NCBI GenBank assembly: GCA_014526335.1
Contig: JACTAT010000368.1
Span: forward strand, 472,261-536,260
Reading direction: 5' to 3'
Length of the DNA: 64,000 nucleotides
Source of the DNA: Chrysaora quinquecirrha
Lineage: Eukaryota; Cnidaria; Scyphozoa; Semaeostomeae; Pelagiidae
Both the position numbers and the translations under genes were made by a program. Shown here piece after piece: positions 45,010 through 57,300 of this stretch; positions within the stretch are counted from its first letter, which is position 1, and each line of letters begins with the position of its first letter. The notes under the pieces were generated by a model. That model did no database searches. It was not told the DNA's origin and saw nothing but the letters and a program-made list of their open reading frames with translations.

Positions 45010-45335
45010 TTAACTCATGTAAAAGTGGTCCAATGTATTGCTAGTAAAACCCGCAAAATACTGTCCCGTCATCTTCTCATACTCCTCCATAAGAACAACC
45101 CCCCTTCCATACGAAATGACAACATAACTGGTATCTCTAGCGCTTAATATTCTTTTCCTGCCTTTCTTGCCGTTATTTTTAGATATCGTTACTTCTTGCC
45201 TCCTCTTAGCAACACGGTATACTGAAGACACAGGCACTCAAAGCTCTGATGGAATTTCTCTATATGATTTTCATCCATGCTTACTTAGACACTTGATCAT
45301 AGCTCTAGTTTCAGGTTGAATTTTCTTGTAGAACA
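45010..45335 (-). pseudogene. Tc1/mariner transposase fragment
   Basis: The segment reads SSVYRVAKRRQEVTISKNNG, then KKGRKRILSARDT, typical of the paired HTH of Tc1 transposases. It joins directly to YGRGVVLMEEYEKMTGQYF, which belongs to the catalytic domain near its second Asp. The middle is deleted. Upstream codons (KKIQPETRAMIKCLSKHG) are in the same sense but broken by a stop. Non-functional. Confidence 0.6.
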
Positions 45336-45872
45336 CCATTGCCAAAGACAATATGTACAACGACAGCATAACACAACCACCTCAACTCAGATGAAAACAG
45401 TCTAAATTTCATTTCTCAGTTCGTCAACAGTAAAGATGTCTTTCGGCCTTTCGGGGCTGTCTTATTTAACGTCATATTCTATAACTTAGCAGCCTCACCT
45501 TCTCTCTTCAACTCGAGCGAGGAGCCTATAATATAGCCTCGTTTTCATGCAATACACATTTTTGCTTTTGAAGCCAAATATCTTTGCCAGTACCCGCTCA
45601 CTTCAAGCGTAGGCAAATTTTTATCAATTGCAAAGAGCTAAGTAGGCTTCCAAAAGGCCGATAAGCAAGTTCTTTCTTATTTCTACACCGTTCTGTATTT
45701 ATTTCGTGCCCCTGCGCACCAAAGTATGCGCTGTTGGCTTCAGTGGCAAGTTATGAGGTCACAACAACCACCCACATAAAAATTAACATTATGTTTGAAA
45801 CAAGCGTGTCAAGTTTACTCTTCGTGCCTAATTTTGTTCTCATATCTTAAAAACAGGAATTTTAGACTTCAG

Positions 45873-46159
45873 ACAATGCCTGCCAGAATACTTGGAACGC
45901 CAGATTGAATTTCCTACTCAACGCCACATCTCCCCTCCCCCCTCTACAAACAATGTTGGTTTAATGAATGATAAAACATTTCAGGTGCGCATGAACATTG
46001 AAATCACGTAGCAGCACCCTTCAACATGACAAAACAACATTGTCTCTAGGGGGAGGGGGGGATTGAGTCCGTGAGCTGTGCTTGGAATTGTTAACACTCT
46101 TTCATGGGAAAAAGGCTAGAAATATGATGGGTGTTCCAACAAATTCTGGCAGGCATTGT
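45873..46159. mobile_element. 287-bp MITE, copy 2
   Basis: Same termini and length as 37,086-37,372, with a 2-bp direct repeat AG on each side. Only a few substitutions separate the copies. Confidence 0.85.
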
Positions 46160-47722
46160 AGATTATCTGCTGATTTTATGTCATCTGGCAAACGATTCCA
46201 GATCTGCGGTCCAAGAGACCTAAGACTATTTGAGCCGAACGTTGTTTGGTTGACCTGAGTGCATCTCAAGCATGTTTCTGTAAAGCAATCATGGCTTTCA
46301 AAAAATCGGTTTCACTTCAGATATCTTCATATTTGCTGAAAATCCCAAAACCTGGTCGAAAATCCCAAAATCTTGTCTATTCTAAGGGAAACGACTTGCC
46401 GAACGAAGGAAGTACCGGAAAGGCTGCTGTAAACAGAGGGTCATTACAATTTTCAAAAAGGGATTAGTAATTAGGCCTATGAAATTACTAAAACGCGGAC
46501 ATGGATTTCGCGGACCTGCGAAATTTCCTCACAAAATTGTAATCAACAAAAGTAAATTGGTCAAAGGCGGTGGCTAGGCCCAACAGACAACTAAGTAAAA
46601 AACTTATTATTGAATGAACACTATCAATTAAATCCAGATAAAAATTACCACATTTTTTTGCTCTTTTCTTGAGGATTTAAAAAATGTATACTTTTGTTAC
46701 TTTATGTCTTAATCTTTTGAAGCAGAATCGATTTTAGTGCAGGGAGCTGATGTCAATTGCATGCGGCGTAAGCCAAAACAACAATTGGGTAGCTAAAGAG
46801 TTAGTAATTTCATAGCCCTAATTACTAAAACGCGGACACGCGGACTTGCAATGCTAAGTCCGCGAAGTCCGCGTGGTCCGCGTTTTGGACCTGGCCGAAG
46901 AACTTTTTTGTTTATGTATGTGTTAGGCCCTATGGTGACCTGCCGCGGCTGACCTGCAAAATGTGACCTGCATTTTACACTAGCCGTAATTTTTAAGAAA
47001 AAGATTATGTTAAGTGTGTATCTCCATTCAAAGGTCATTCATTCAATTGTTATTTCTCTTTGTGACCTAAAGGCCGGGTTTTATGTCTGGTATTGTGACA
47101 GTTGTCAACCAATTTCCACCCACTAGCAACCAGTGGTCCAATTTGAAATGCTGTGAATTTTGTTGTTTCGCAGCGCAGTGAGAAAAGCTTTCAATGATGT
47201 ATGGAAAAGCAATTAATAAAGTCTACCAAATGCATGAAATTCACTTTTCTCAGCAACAGAGGCATTCGCCCTCAACCATAATTGCTCATAGGTGGCTCAT
47301 AGGTGGCTCATAGGAGGTCACCAGACTCTACATTTAAAAATCGTTGGGACCTGCATTGTACAGGAACTGTAGACCTGCATTTTACAGTTCCTGTACGACA
47401 TAGGCAATGATGTTTAATTGAAAAACAACAACACAAATTAACTATAAATGTGGCAAACATTCTGATTCCTGGATGTACTGAATTTACAATTATTAATAAA
47501 ATGAAGTTGACAACATCATTTTGAAAATTAAACTTTAATTTTCACAGAGAAAGAGAATGGAAAAAATTAATTGTTATAATCTAAGAAATAAAGGGTAGTT
47601 TTCTGTTCTTTTGGCTTAGCATAGAAAACTTCTAACAAATGTTCTTAACAGATACGTTTTGTATCTGCTGGAGAATAATCAGTTTTGGTGTTCAAATTCT
47701 AAAATAATGGTTACATCAGCTA
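46160..47722. other. Intronic repeats, no gene
   Basis: Direct copies of ttactaaaacgcggaca at 46,484 and 46,823 bound about 340 bp. A 12-bp triplicate (ggctcatagg) is at 47,286-47,318. No coding region recognised. Confidence 0.4.
46826..46896. repeat. GC-rich hairpin
   Basis: AAACGCGGAC...CGCGGACTT pairs with AAGTCCGCG...GTCCGCGTTTT across a short loop (gcaatgct), giving a stem of about 28 bp with small bulges. Probably the terminus of a MITE. Confidence 0.7.
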
Positions 47723-48442
47723 CAGTGGCGAGGTGAACCCCTTTTTACTGGGGGTCCAGATCCCTTTTGGCACCCCCTCTACCTAAGGCCTCCTAAGGTG
47801 CTAGCAGTGTGCCGCTGGGGGTCTTGGGGGCACTGTAAGCCCCCCAACGGGTCCAGGGTGGAGCCCTGGCAGGGGCCTTGGGGGCGGAGCCCCCTGAAGC
47901 TCTTGAGATTTTCCTATTTCTGAGGCCTTAAAATGGCTTAGGATCCTGCATATGTTATCTATATACAAGCCATGTAGCGATATCATTATCATGGCAAAAG
48001 CCCCTAAATCCGTCCCTGTCTACATAAACATAAAGGTCATGGTCGAGAAATCTATAAAGTTTGTGGTTATTTGGGTTCTAATACAATAGAAGCAAACAAT
48101 AAACAGGAAATAAACAATCAACAAAAAACAATTCAATAGTCAAGAGGCAATAGTCGAGAGGCAATAGTTGAAGTCTCTGATCTGCCAATTAGTCAAGAAT
48201 TTGTCCTTATTAATGAAAAAACGCTCAAATATATCTTCAAGTTCGGTTTGCACCAGGGCCTTTGTCAGTTGGGAAGATGTCTTCGCAAATTTATTAATTA
48301 TATCATCTTAATTCAACGACAGTATGCATAGCTAATGGAAAATAATTTTCTGTTTCGGCATTTTTGCGTCCTTCCTTCGTTTTGGTGCCCCTCAAAAATG
48401 CCAGCTGGGGCCAAGGCCCTGCCCCCTGCCACCACGCCACTG
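47723..48442. mobile_element. Non-autonomous hAT element (720 bp)
   Basis: Ends CAGTGGCG and CGCCACTG, with a perfect 8-bp target duplication ATCAGCTA (47,715-47,722 and 48,443-48,450). The interior is rich in ggggcggagccccct-type palindromes. No transposase. Confidence 0.93.
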
Positions 48443-48450
48443 ATCAGCTA

Positions 48451-49026
48451 TAGCTCTTATAAGGACAATCTTTGCATGTAAATCTAAAAATGAATCATTT
48501 TCCAACTATGTGAGGGGCATAACCTGAAAAATTTCTGGGGAGTGCACCAGAAGACAGTTAGGGATATAAGCATCTTGTAAAGTTTGGAAAAATGTGGATC
48601 TTTGTGGTTAAAATGTCATCCATTGGATTAAATTTTAGGAGTTTTAAGAAAACTTTTACCAGATCAAGTAAAAACTGATAATGTAGAAATTGACAAATGT
48701 ATTACTTGGCTTTAGGGGTTTTTTAAGTGCCATTTTTGGAAACTTTGCCTACTTTTGTAGGCCTAAATATTTGGATTTTAAGATATAATTCTAATTGTTT
48801 GCTGCTAATTTCACAAAAATTAGGATGCAAATGCAAATAACAGACTATTTCAATAAATATCCCCAGCTAACCTGACAGACCCTCACTTTTAGCCACACCA
48901 CTTTCTTCAATGCTCTGCCAGTGCCAGTGGTGTCGTGGGTGGAGTCTACACTCCCCTGAATTGACACCAGGAAATGTTGATAAATCGCAAACTTTTAATC
49001 GAGATTCAAAGATTAAAGCTACTTAC
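48451..49026. other. Intron 1 of the YscW-like gene, proximal part
   Basis: AT-rich, without recognised elements. Confidence 0.4.
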
Positions 49027-49299
49027 ACTATATCTTATTCCAAATACAAAGTTGGAAACTTTGAACTCGTAATTTAGTGGCTGTCCTTTAACATAAGTGT
49101 CATGAATGTTAATCGCCACTTCCGCAATATCCTTCGGGCGAGTGTCCGCCTTCCTGGCATCAACTAGCTTCACATAGAGGATAGAAGGTTCAGGCAAAGG
49201 ACTATCTGGAGCTACATCCCTGAATGTTATTTCACCAGTTATTGTCATATCTCCAACCTTGCTTCCCTTCTTCGCTGAAGCCTTCTTCGCTGAAGCCAT
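49027..49299 (-). CDS. YscW/YbaY-like small protein, exon 1
   Basis: 91 codons from the ATG at 49,299: MASAKKASAKKGSKVGDMTI, then TGEITFRDVAPDSPLPEPSI, LYVKLVDARKADTRPKDIAE and YEFKVSNFVFGIRYS. It ends at a consensus donor (AGT|GTAAGT) in phase 0. The pattern of a G-x-I opening strand, a V-x-L-x-D-A-x-x-A-D block and a final RYS strand matches the YscW/YbaY domain, best known from bacterial lipoproteins and type III secretion chaperones. There is no signal peptide here; the start is Lys-rich. Together with 35,348-35,500 it makes a 141-residue protein of unknown role, probably cytosolic. Confidence 0.7.
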
Positions 49300-50319
49300 C
49301 TAGGTGAATTTGACTAAGCAAAGCCGACAGTCCTTGGTCCTGGTGTTTCTTGTTGTCTTGCCTTGCCACAGAGGCTTTCGGCTTTCAAGATGAAACGAAG
49401 CAACCACAACAACAAAACGAGACTCACAGAGAAGAACAAGGTCAGGAGGGAATTGAGACCTCTGGCCTCTGGCCTTCGTGAATGAACATTGAATTAAACC
49501 CAAAATAACAGAAAAAATATTTTTTTATATTTGCAGAAATTGATTTCAACTAACTAAAGGATATAATAAGGCAAACAAAATTAAGATCTTGATCTGAAAA
49601 TATTTAGAAATCACACAAAATTTCGTTCGTTGAAAACTTTTGGAATGAAAGAAAAATTTATTATGGTCTTCAACATTGGATTTCCTTTTTGGGTCAATTT
49701 CACTATAGGTCATGTCATTATGTCCGAAGGACATAATGAGGGGGTGTTCGTGGAATGCATGTATGTATAGACGCTTTTTCTTGCCAATTTGTAACAATAG
49801 ATGAGTCACAATAACAATAGATAAGCCACAAATATGAGGAAGTGAACTTTGAAGACGCCGTAATTCGTCATCATGAAAACCTAATGAGCAGCAATAACGA
49901 TTTTTTCAACAAGTAGATGATTCATTGTGGTAGAAAATTTGGCACAAGTTCTCGAAGCTCTTATTTAGATAATTAGATTTTTTCGTCCAATTAGAACATT
50001 CTCGAAGCAAATTTGCATATTTGAGATTAGTTTCAAAAAAACGACAACAGATTTTAGTTTAAAAGACTTGTTTCGGATTCTTCTTTTCTCTCCATATTCT
50101 CTGGGAAAAGCCGAATTTAAATAAACAATTGTTTCATGTCAATTTAGGTTTGAACTTTTAATTTTCCTCCCTGTGTTATTTTCGTGTTGTTCGTCATGTG
50201 CCTTGTACAAATGTTGTGTCTTTTGCTATTGGTTAGCTTGTCATTAGCTACAATTGTATTTTTAAACTTTCAAATTTCAAATTTTAAGTTACCTTTTTAG
50301 TGCAATCGCTTAGGAGTCA
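49300..50319. other. Upstream region of the YscW-like gene plus a GTCCGAAGGAC repeat copy
   Basis: 49,300-49,500 should hold the 5'UTR and promoter; no clear TATA box was seen. 49,718-49,960 is a diverged copy of the repeat family at 60-62 kb (tatgtccgaaggacataatg, tttgaagacgccgtaattcg). Confidence 0.5.
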
Positions 50320-51110
50320 AATTGTGCACTTTATGATACAAGCATGAAATTTGGCACAAGTACAGAATTTGATGCGCCAAACAAAATTAGAAACAGACCC
50401 AACTCAGAAAATGCCCCCGAAAGCTATTTTTAGACTGGGGTACTTGACCCCAATCCCCAAAAACTTTTTTTCTATAACTCGGAAACTATTAACGATACAG
50501 AACTGAAAATGAGTACAGTTACATATTTTAATATGCTTAATACAACGAAAAACAGATCCATTCAAAAAAATTCCCCCGAAAACTATTTTAAGACTGGGGT
50601 ACTTGACCCCAGCCCCAAAAATATTTTTTTCGATAACTTGCAAACTATTTCCGATACGCAACGGAAAATGAGTACAGTTACATATTTGGTATGCTTAATA
50701 CAACGAAAAGCAGATCCATTCAAAAAAATTCCCCCGAAAGCTATTTTTAGACTGGGGTACTTGACCCCAGCCCCAAAAGTATTATTTTCTATAACTTGCA
50801 AACTATTTCCGATACGCAACTGAAGATGAGTACAGTTACATATTTGGTATGCTTAATACAACGAACAACAGATCCATTCAAAAAATTCCCCGAAAGCTAT
50901 TTTTAGATTGGGGTACTTGACCCCAGCCCCAAAACATTTTTCCTCTATAACTCGGAAACTATTTACAATACAGCACTGAAAATTAGCAAAGTTACATATT
51001 TGGTATGCTTAATACAACGAACAACAGATCCATTCAACGAAATTCCCCCAAAGTTATCTTTAGACATGGGTACTCGGGTGTAGCCCTCTATAGGGTTTCC
51101 AGCTCAGAAG
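50320..51110. repeat. Satellite of about 158 bp, five units
   Basis: The marker agactggggtacttgacccc starts at 50,432, 50,591, 50,749, 50,905 and (diverged) 51,062, spacings 156-159 bp. Each unit also carries gatccattcaaaaaaattcc and gagtacagttacatatttgg. Related to the array at 2.4-2.95 kb. Confidence 0.9.
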
Positions 51111-51112
51111 TT

Positions 51113-51425
51113 ATTACGATTCGAAATTCGTGTGACGTCATCAAAACGCAAAACTGATACCTTGAGTCTTAACCGTTTCGTGCATAAATCTTTCTTTTGA
51201 TGTGTTCAGTGTTACTTTTAGGATAAAAGCATCATGTTCTCGGTCACGTACGCTAATTTTTGTCATTTCAAATCTTAAATTATGAAGAATGCTCGTAATT
51301 TCAATTGCGATGCAGCTAGGGTTCCGAACTACTATGAATGTTGAAAAAGATGCAAAAGATAAAACATTTTCTGCTTACTTTCTCTGAGAATGGAAATATG
51401 ATTGAGCTAGATAGATCTAAGCACT
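51113..51425. repeat. Inverted repeat, left arm
   Basis: The sequence from gtgtgacgtcatcaaaacgc to gaatggaaatatgattgagc is matched in reverse at 53,499-53,786, about 85-90% identical by eye. The minisatellite at 52.2-53.4 kb lies between the arms. Confidence 0.8.
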
Positions 51426-52196
51426 AAAAAGTGGATCTCAAGGTAATCATATACCAAAAATAGGGGCACTGCTTACAAAAGTTGAACAGGCGCAGTTTGA
51501 TACGTGGTCACTTGGTTAGGAAGAATGCTAAAAGAAAGAGGGGAACTGCCATTGAGGGTTGAGTTTCATTGCATAGACGAAACTCCATATCATCAATAGG
51601 TATGACCATTTCAGTCGACAAGATTGGCGAAAGACAAGAAGAAATTGCGCAGCCACTTGCCAGCTACTTGCGATTTTTCTGAAATGAACTGGAGCGAATC
51701 TTAGCGAAGCCAATCGACCGATTCAGTTTTAGTTCAATATTTCGGCAACAAAATTTGTGCCAGAATAGGAGCCACAAGCCAGAAATATCTGTATCTGCGA
51801 ACTTACCCTATAAATCCTATTTAGCCTTTTTCTTACGTTTTTTTTATTATTATCATTCAGTGCTCGTCTCTGCTATTATAGGAGAACTCATCCCACAAAG
51901 CCGCACTTACAAAGTTATACATTTGTCAACGTAACAACTTGCGAACTGCGTCTCTCACCTTGAAGCTCTAAAAACTTAATCAAAATTCTTCGCAAAAGTC
52001 AATTCAAATAGCTTATCGATTACTGTTATTGTAATCTTGTATAAATCTCTGTATTATGCCTATTAAGACTGATAAAAAGTGGCACACTTCGTACTTTAGC
52101 ACGAAAGTGAACGGATTTTTCTGTGTCTCGGGTGAACCGTAGTATTTGAATTCCCCTCCAATCCACCACCAAGCCTGGTTTCCAAACTAGCAATAT

Positions 52197-53415
52197 CCGT
52201 GCCTATGCCTTCGCCTACTTCTATGCCTTCATCTACACCTTCGCCTGTGCCTATGCCTTGGCCTACAACAATGCCTCCATCTATACACATACACCTGTTC
52301 CTGTGCCTTCGCCAATGCCTTTGCCTTCGTCTACACCTGTGCCTATGCCTTCGCCTACAGCAATGCCTACATCTACACCTACACCTGTGCCTATGGCTTT
52401 GCCTATGCCTTTGCCTTCATCTACACCTGTGCCTGTGCCTATGCCTTAGCCTAGACCTATGCCTTCACCTACACATACACCTGTTCCTGTGCCTTCGCCT
52501 ATGCCTTTGCCTTCGTCTACACCTGTGCCTATGCCTTCGCCTACACCAATGCCTACATCTACACCTACACATGTGCCTATGGCTTTGCCTATGCCTTTGC
52601 CTTCGTCTACACCTGTAGCGATGCCTTCGCCTACACCTATGCCTTCATCTACACCTACACCTGTGCCTATGCCTTCGCCTATGCCTTTGCTACATCTACA
52701 CCTACGCCGGTGCCTGTGCCTATGCCTTCGCCGATGCCTACACCTATACCTATGCCTTAGCCTAGGCCTATGCCTTCACCTACACCTACACTTGTTCCTA
52801 TGTCTTCGCCTATGCCTTTGCCTTCATCTACACCTGTGCCTATGCCTTCGGCTACAACAATGCCTTCATGTACACATACACCTTTTCCTTTGCCTTTGTC
52901 TATGCCTTTGCCTTCGTCTACACTTGTGCCTATGCCTTCGCCTACACCAATGCTTACATCTACACCTACACCTGTGCCTATGGCTTTGCCTATGCCTTTG
53001 CCTTCGTCTACACCTGTAGCGATTCCTTTGCCTAGACCTATGCCTTCATCTACACCTACACCTGTGCCTATGCCTTCGCCTATGCCTTTGCTACATCTAC
53101 ACCTACGCTGGTGCCTGTGTCTATGCCTTCGCCGATGCCTACACCTATACCTATGCTTTAGCCTAGACCTATGCCTTCACCTACACATACACCTGTTCCT
53201 GTGCCTTCGCCTATGCCTTTGCCTTCGTCTACACCTGTGCCTATGCCTTCGCCTACACCAATGCCTAAATCTAGATCTACACCTGTGCCTATGCCTATGC
53301 CTTCGCCTATGTCTTTGCCTATACCTATACCTGTGCCTTAACCTACACCTGTGCTTTCATCTACACCTACACTTGTTCCTATGCCTTCCCCTATGCCTTT
53401 GTCTACAACTTATCG
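52197..53415. repeat. Degenerate minisatellite (CCTRTGCCTTCGCCTACAC) with higher-order units
   Basis: 1.2 kb of 6-bp-based repeats (gcctatgccttcgcctacac). Longer units marked by ccttagcctagacctatgcc recur at about 52,443, 52,755 and 53,156. Long open frames (MPSPTPMPTSTP-type) arise because the basic period is a multiple of three. I see no start context or introns to support a gene. Confidence 0.85.
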
Positions 53416-53498
53416 ACATAGGTGTCTGCCGTCTTCTCGAACATTTACGGCTACATAATTCAAATTAAAGACCGTCGTCATAAAAAGTAATTCGCTCT

Positions 53499-53786
53499 AT
53501 CTGGCTCAATCATATTACCATTCTCAGAGAAAGTAAGCAGAAAATGTTTTATCTTTTGCATCTTTTTCAACATTCATGATAGTTCGGAGCCCTAGCTGTA
53601 TCGCAATTAAAATTACGAGCATTCTTCGTAATTTAAGGTTTGAAATGCAAAAATTAGCGTACGTGACCAAGAACATGATGCTTTTATCCTAAAAGTAACG
53701 CTGAACACATCAAAAGAAATATTTATGCACGAAACGGTTAAGACTCAAAATATCAGTTTTGCGTTTTGATGACGTCACACAAATTT
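53499..53786. repeat. Inverted repeat, right arm
   Basis: Reverse complement of 51,113-51,425. It stops exactly where the 5.6-kb element begins: the left arm continues with cgaatcg where this copy has GAGGGTCC. That marks the element's insertion point. Confidence 0.8.
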
Positions 53787-54308
53787 GAGGGTCCTGAAGG
53801 GGGGTGTCTAATCCCATTTCCCAGTCTATTTTTCTTCAAAATCCCATTTCCAGTCTTCATAATCCCATTCCCAGTCTATGTTTTTTTTAAAATCCCATTG
53901 TATGTCATATGATTTTATGTTCGCAAACCCCTTCTCTCCTAATTTAGTATTTTGTTTTACTAGTTATTTTAGCGCACTTAAGGTTCATTTAGTTAAGATT
54001 ATAATTCATGAACCATAATTGTCTTCTATTCGGTCACAAAACAGATGTCGGTTTGGTGACGGACCACGATGTTCAATACTCCTTTCTACTATGGGCAGTT
54101 CCAGTTAGAGCAGTTATGACTGGATGGCGCATCGTCACCCTCAGTCCGGGATACGTCATCAACATAGGCCAAATATGTGTGTATGTAGCATGTGTATATA
54201 TCACTATGAAACTCTAATTAAACAATATATATTAAAAAAGTAAATACTGCTTGATTATATATATGTTTTAAGTAAAATTTAAAGTAAATCTTAAATACCT
54301 CTAAAGAT

Positions 54309-57300
54309 CTACATCTGAATGAAGTCTGTCATCCTGCGCGTTAGTCGTCTGACTCTACCAAGACGCGTGGGTTGTATCAAGTTTATTGCGGTGTGGAGGG
54401 ACTGGTCTGAAGCAGATTCACTGTCATCGTCACTAGAATCACTTGAATCACTGCTACTGAAAGTATCCTCTGGTTCAAAGTCTTCAAACTGTTCCTGTGT
54501 TTGTTCATATTGTGAAAGTTCGTTATTTTCAAGATCTTCAGATGGATCACTGGTTGACGTGGTGAGAAGTTGCAAGTTTAGGGGGTTCAAAGTTGACTCG
54601 GTTTCGTATAGGTTCAATGGGAGTGTGCCTGCTCTGTCCTTTGTGTTGTCTTGTCGGACGTTTCGCTGCCTCACCGACTTCCCATGCCTCTTTGCCCATG
54701 CTCTCATTTGGGCTTCTTCATTTCTGGTCACTTTTGAAGCAGGAGGCTTGGGTATGTGGATTTTTGGCAGCGTAACAGCACCAGTTGTAGGAAGCTTGTA
54801 ATAGGAGCCAGGGTGTGTGTAGTATGTTGCTGCCCATTTCGAGACACGCTTTACTGCTTCTTCAATTGACGAACCAAATATTAAGGCATACTCGTACAGA
54901 CTGAATGTGTCTCTCTTGAAATGAGTAACTGCATGCTGATTTTCAACATGTAGGGTTAGAAGTGCTTCCAAGTTCAGCTGAAGATTAAACCCTGGGTATG
55001 TGGAGAGTTCCTTGATGTTAGACTCAGTACTTTGCAGCGATTTCTTCAGAAGCTCCAGAGACTTTGAACACTTGGTTGAAACAGTGCCTTCAGGGCCATT
55101 GGTGACAGAGTTTTCACTTAGGGATTGAAGTTCCTTAGCTTTCGCAGAACATGTGTGTACATACTGAAGTGTTTGGTTTACCATTTCAATCGCCTCTATC
55201 ACTGTATGATGCGAGCCCGTTTCAGATTTGCCTTTTGGATGGATATTAAAGGCTAAAAGCAAGGTCTGTAAATTACTAAGGAAGTCAACAATTCCCTGCA
55301 GAGGTTGGTTGATCATCTTAACAGAGCCAGAGCCAGAATCTGCAACATAGATGTTTCTGTCGAATTCAACACAAATTCCAACTGGTTGACACAACTTTGA
55401 ATGTGCTGCTGGCCCATCAACATCTCCTTTGCCATTGCCTCCTGAAATCACTGAAACAATACCATTGTCAAAGAGTTTGATACAGTGGTCTTCACAATAA
55501 ACTAAGCCTCTCCCTAACCAAGATACAGATGTTGCTTTCAGTGATGCTGGTGACATATTTGAGCCAGTGGTTAATGATCTTGTTATTTCCTGGGATAGAT
55601 CATGTATGTAGATTTTCCCATCTACGCAAATCGCCAGCTTGTCTCCGGACAATGCTAAGGATGTAAGATCTTGCCACTGATCTGAGTACTTCATCACCAT
55701 GGTGGATGTTCCTACAACTCCAACACCATCAAATTTTATTGCCACGGTGTAAATGGCTTTTTTAGAGTTTGATGCGGCAACAAGCATGTCGCCATTTCCT
55801 TGGCATAAAGACGTAAACTGTAAGTCCTCATTCAGGGCCACGATTCCTACAGTACCACACTTCTTGTGAACACTTTGTTGCTGTGCAAGGTGACGCTGTA
55901 TTATTGTCTGTAGAGTCTTTAAGGTCATAGTTGCATTACAGTTTATGTTAATGTGCTGCTGAATGAAGGCTACAGCCGCCGCTTTACTTCTAAATTGGGT
56001 GGACTTGATTGTAGTTTTACCTTCTATGTCAACAAATAGTATGCCCTTCTTCCCACATACTAGAGCAGCACCATTGACGTAGCAAAGGCTAAAGCCATTT
56101 GTATCCACATTTCTGTGTAGAACTTTACTGTCAGCCGGACTATGAAGCCGCACTTTCACTAGATCTGACGATCTTGTTTTTGAATTCCAATTGAGAAATA
56201 TGAGGTTCCCAGTACCTGCCGGGCAAACTGCAAAGGGATGCTCATACAATCCCCTCTTATTTGTCTCGCTTATTCTGTACCTGTCTGGAAGGATACTGAT
56301 AGTTAAAAACATGTGTTTGATGGAATCTAGATATTCTATCAATTTCGTGGCAGTTAGTAGGATAAGCGGTTCTGTTGCCATTCTGTCTTTGTTTCTGACT
56401 GACTCTGCAGTTAACATGCTTTGGAGAGCTCCAACTATCTCCACAGGAGATTCACTTCTCAGCATTCTAAGAGTTCCTAGTGTGCTTCTGTCTCCCTCTC
56501 CTAGAATCAGAAACCAGTTACTCCAAGAGCATTTGTAAGTTTTGGCGAGATGAACAACGTCGGGAAACACAACCAGATACTCTAGGAACCGTATTGGCTC
56601 CTCAGCAACAAGATCTGCCATTTTACGATTTCCTGATTCACAATCAATGCTCCAGGTGAGGACAATGAATTTCACACACTGAACATGATTTTTTAAGCAC
56701 CTCCTGCAAGCCCTCAATGACGGGCAATAGCTAATTTGTCCTTCTTGCTTACATTTATCACAAACAGTTTTCGATTCCAAGCATGTTTCACATACACTAG
56801 ACGTACAGCATTCACTATCAACCATAGTATCTGATGCGTTTTCGAGACACCCCTTACAACATTGCATCTGCATTACTTCCTTAACAACATTTTCTTTTAA
56901 ACTTTCCCCAGTCTTGCCCTTTTTACTGCAATAAGATACTCCCACTGCTAACGATGATGTTTTAGGAGAATTGGTTAATAGAGTGACAACTGCTTCAGTT
57001 GCAATGTTTTCTTTCAGATACTTTGTAAGTTCAGGATCCTTTTCATTGTTAGCTTTAACATAGTCTATCTTGATATTACCACTTGCTAGTCCAACTACTG
57101 TTTTCTGTGTAGGGTCAAATTGTAGACCTGGCTGTAATGCAGTCCCATCATTTTCTGCATGGACGCTTAAAACTTTCAAGACATCACAATCAATAACAGC
57201 AGATTCCCTACTTTCTATAATCTTGTGGAATGTTTGCATAAGTGGATTAAGAACACCACTTTCTGTAGTGTAACCACTGCTGTGTTTGGTCAGAGTTCTG

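Larger units (their letters stand above)
36617..46985. repeat. Inverted pair of about 57-bp termini, 10.4 kb apart
   Basis: CTAGTGTAAAATGCAGGTCA begins at about 36,621 and is followed by CATTTTGCTGGTCACCGCGG. Its near-exact inverse ends at about 46,985 (GACCTGCATTTTACACTAG). They face each other as terminal inverted repeats do. Related TGCAGGTC motifs also lie just outside, at 35,668 and 47,345-47,395. They could be ends of one large element or two separate remnants; I see no clear target duplication. Confidence 0.4.

Noticed and set aside
52199..53468. Pro/Thr/Met-rich and Cys/Leu-rich proteins
   Set aside because: All frames of a 6-bp-based minisatellite stay open; there is no splice or start evidence.
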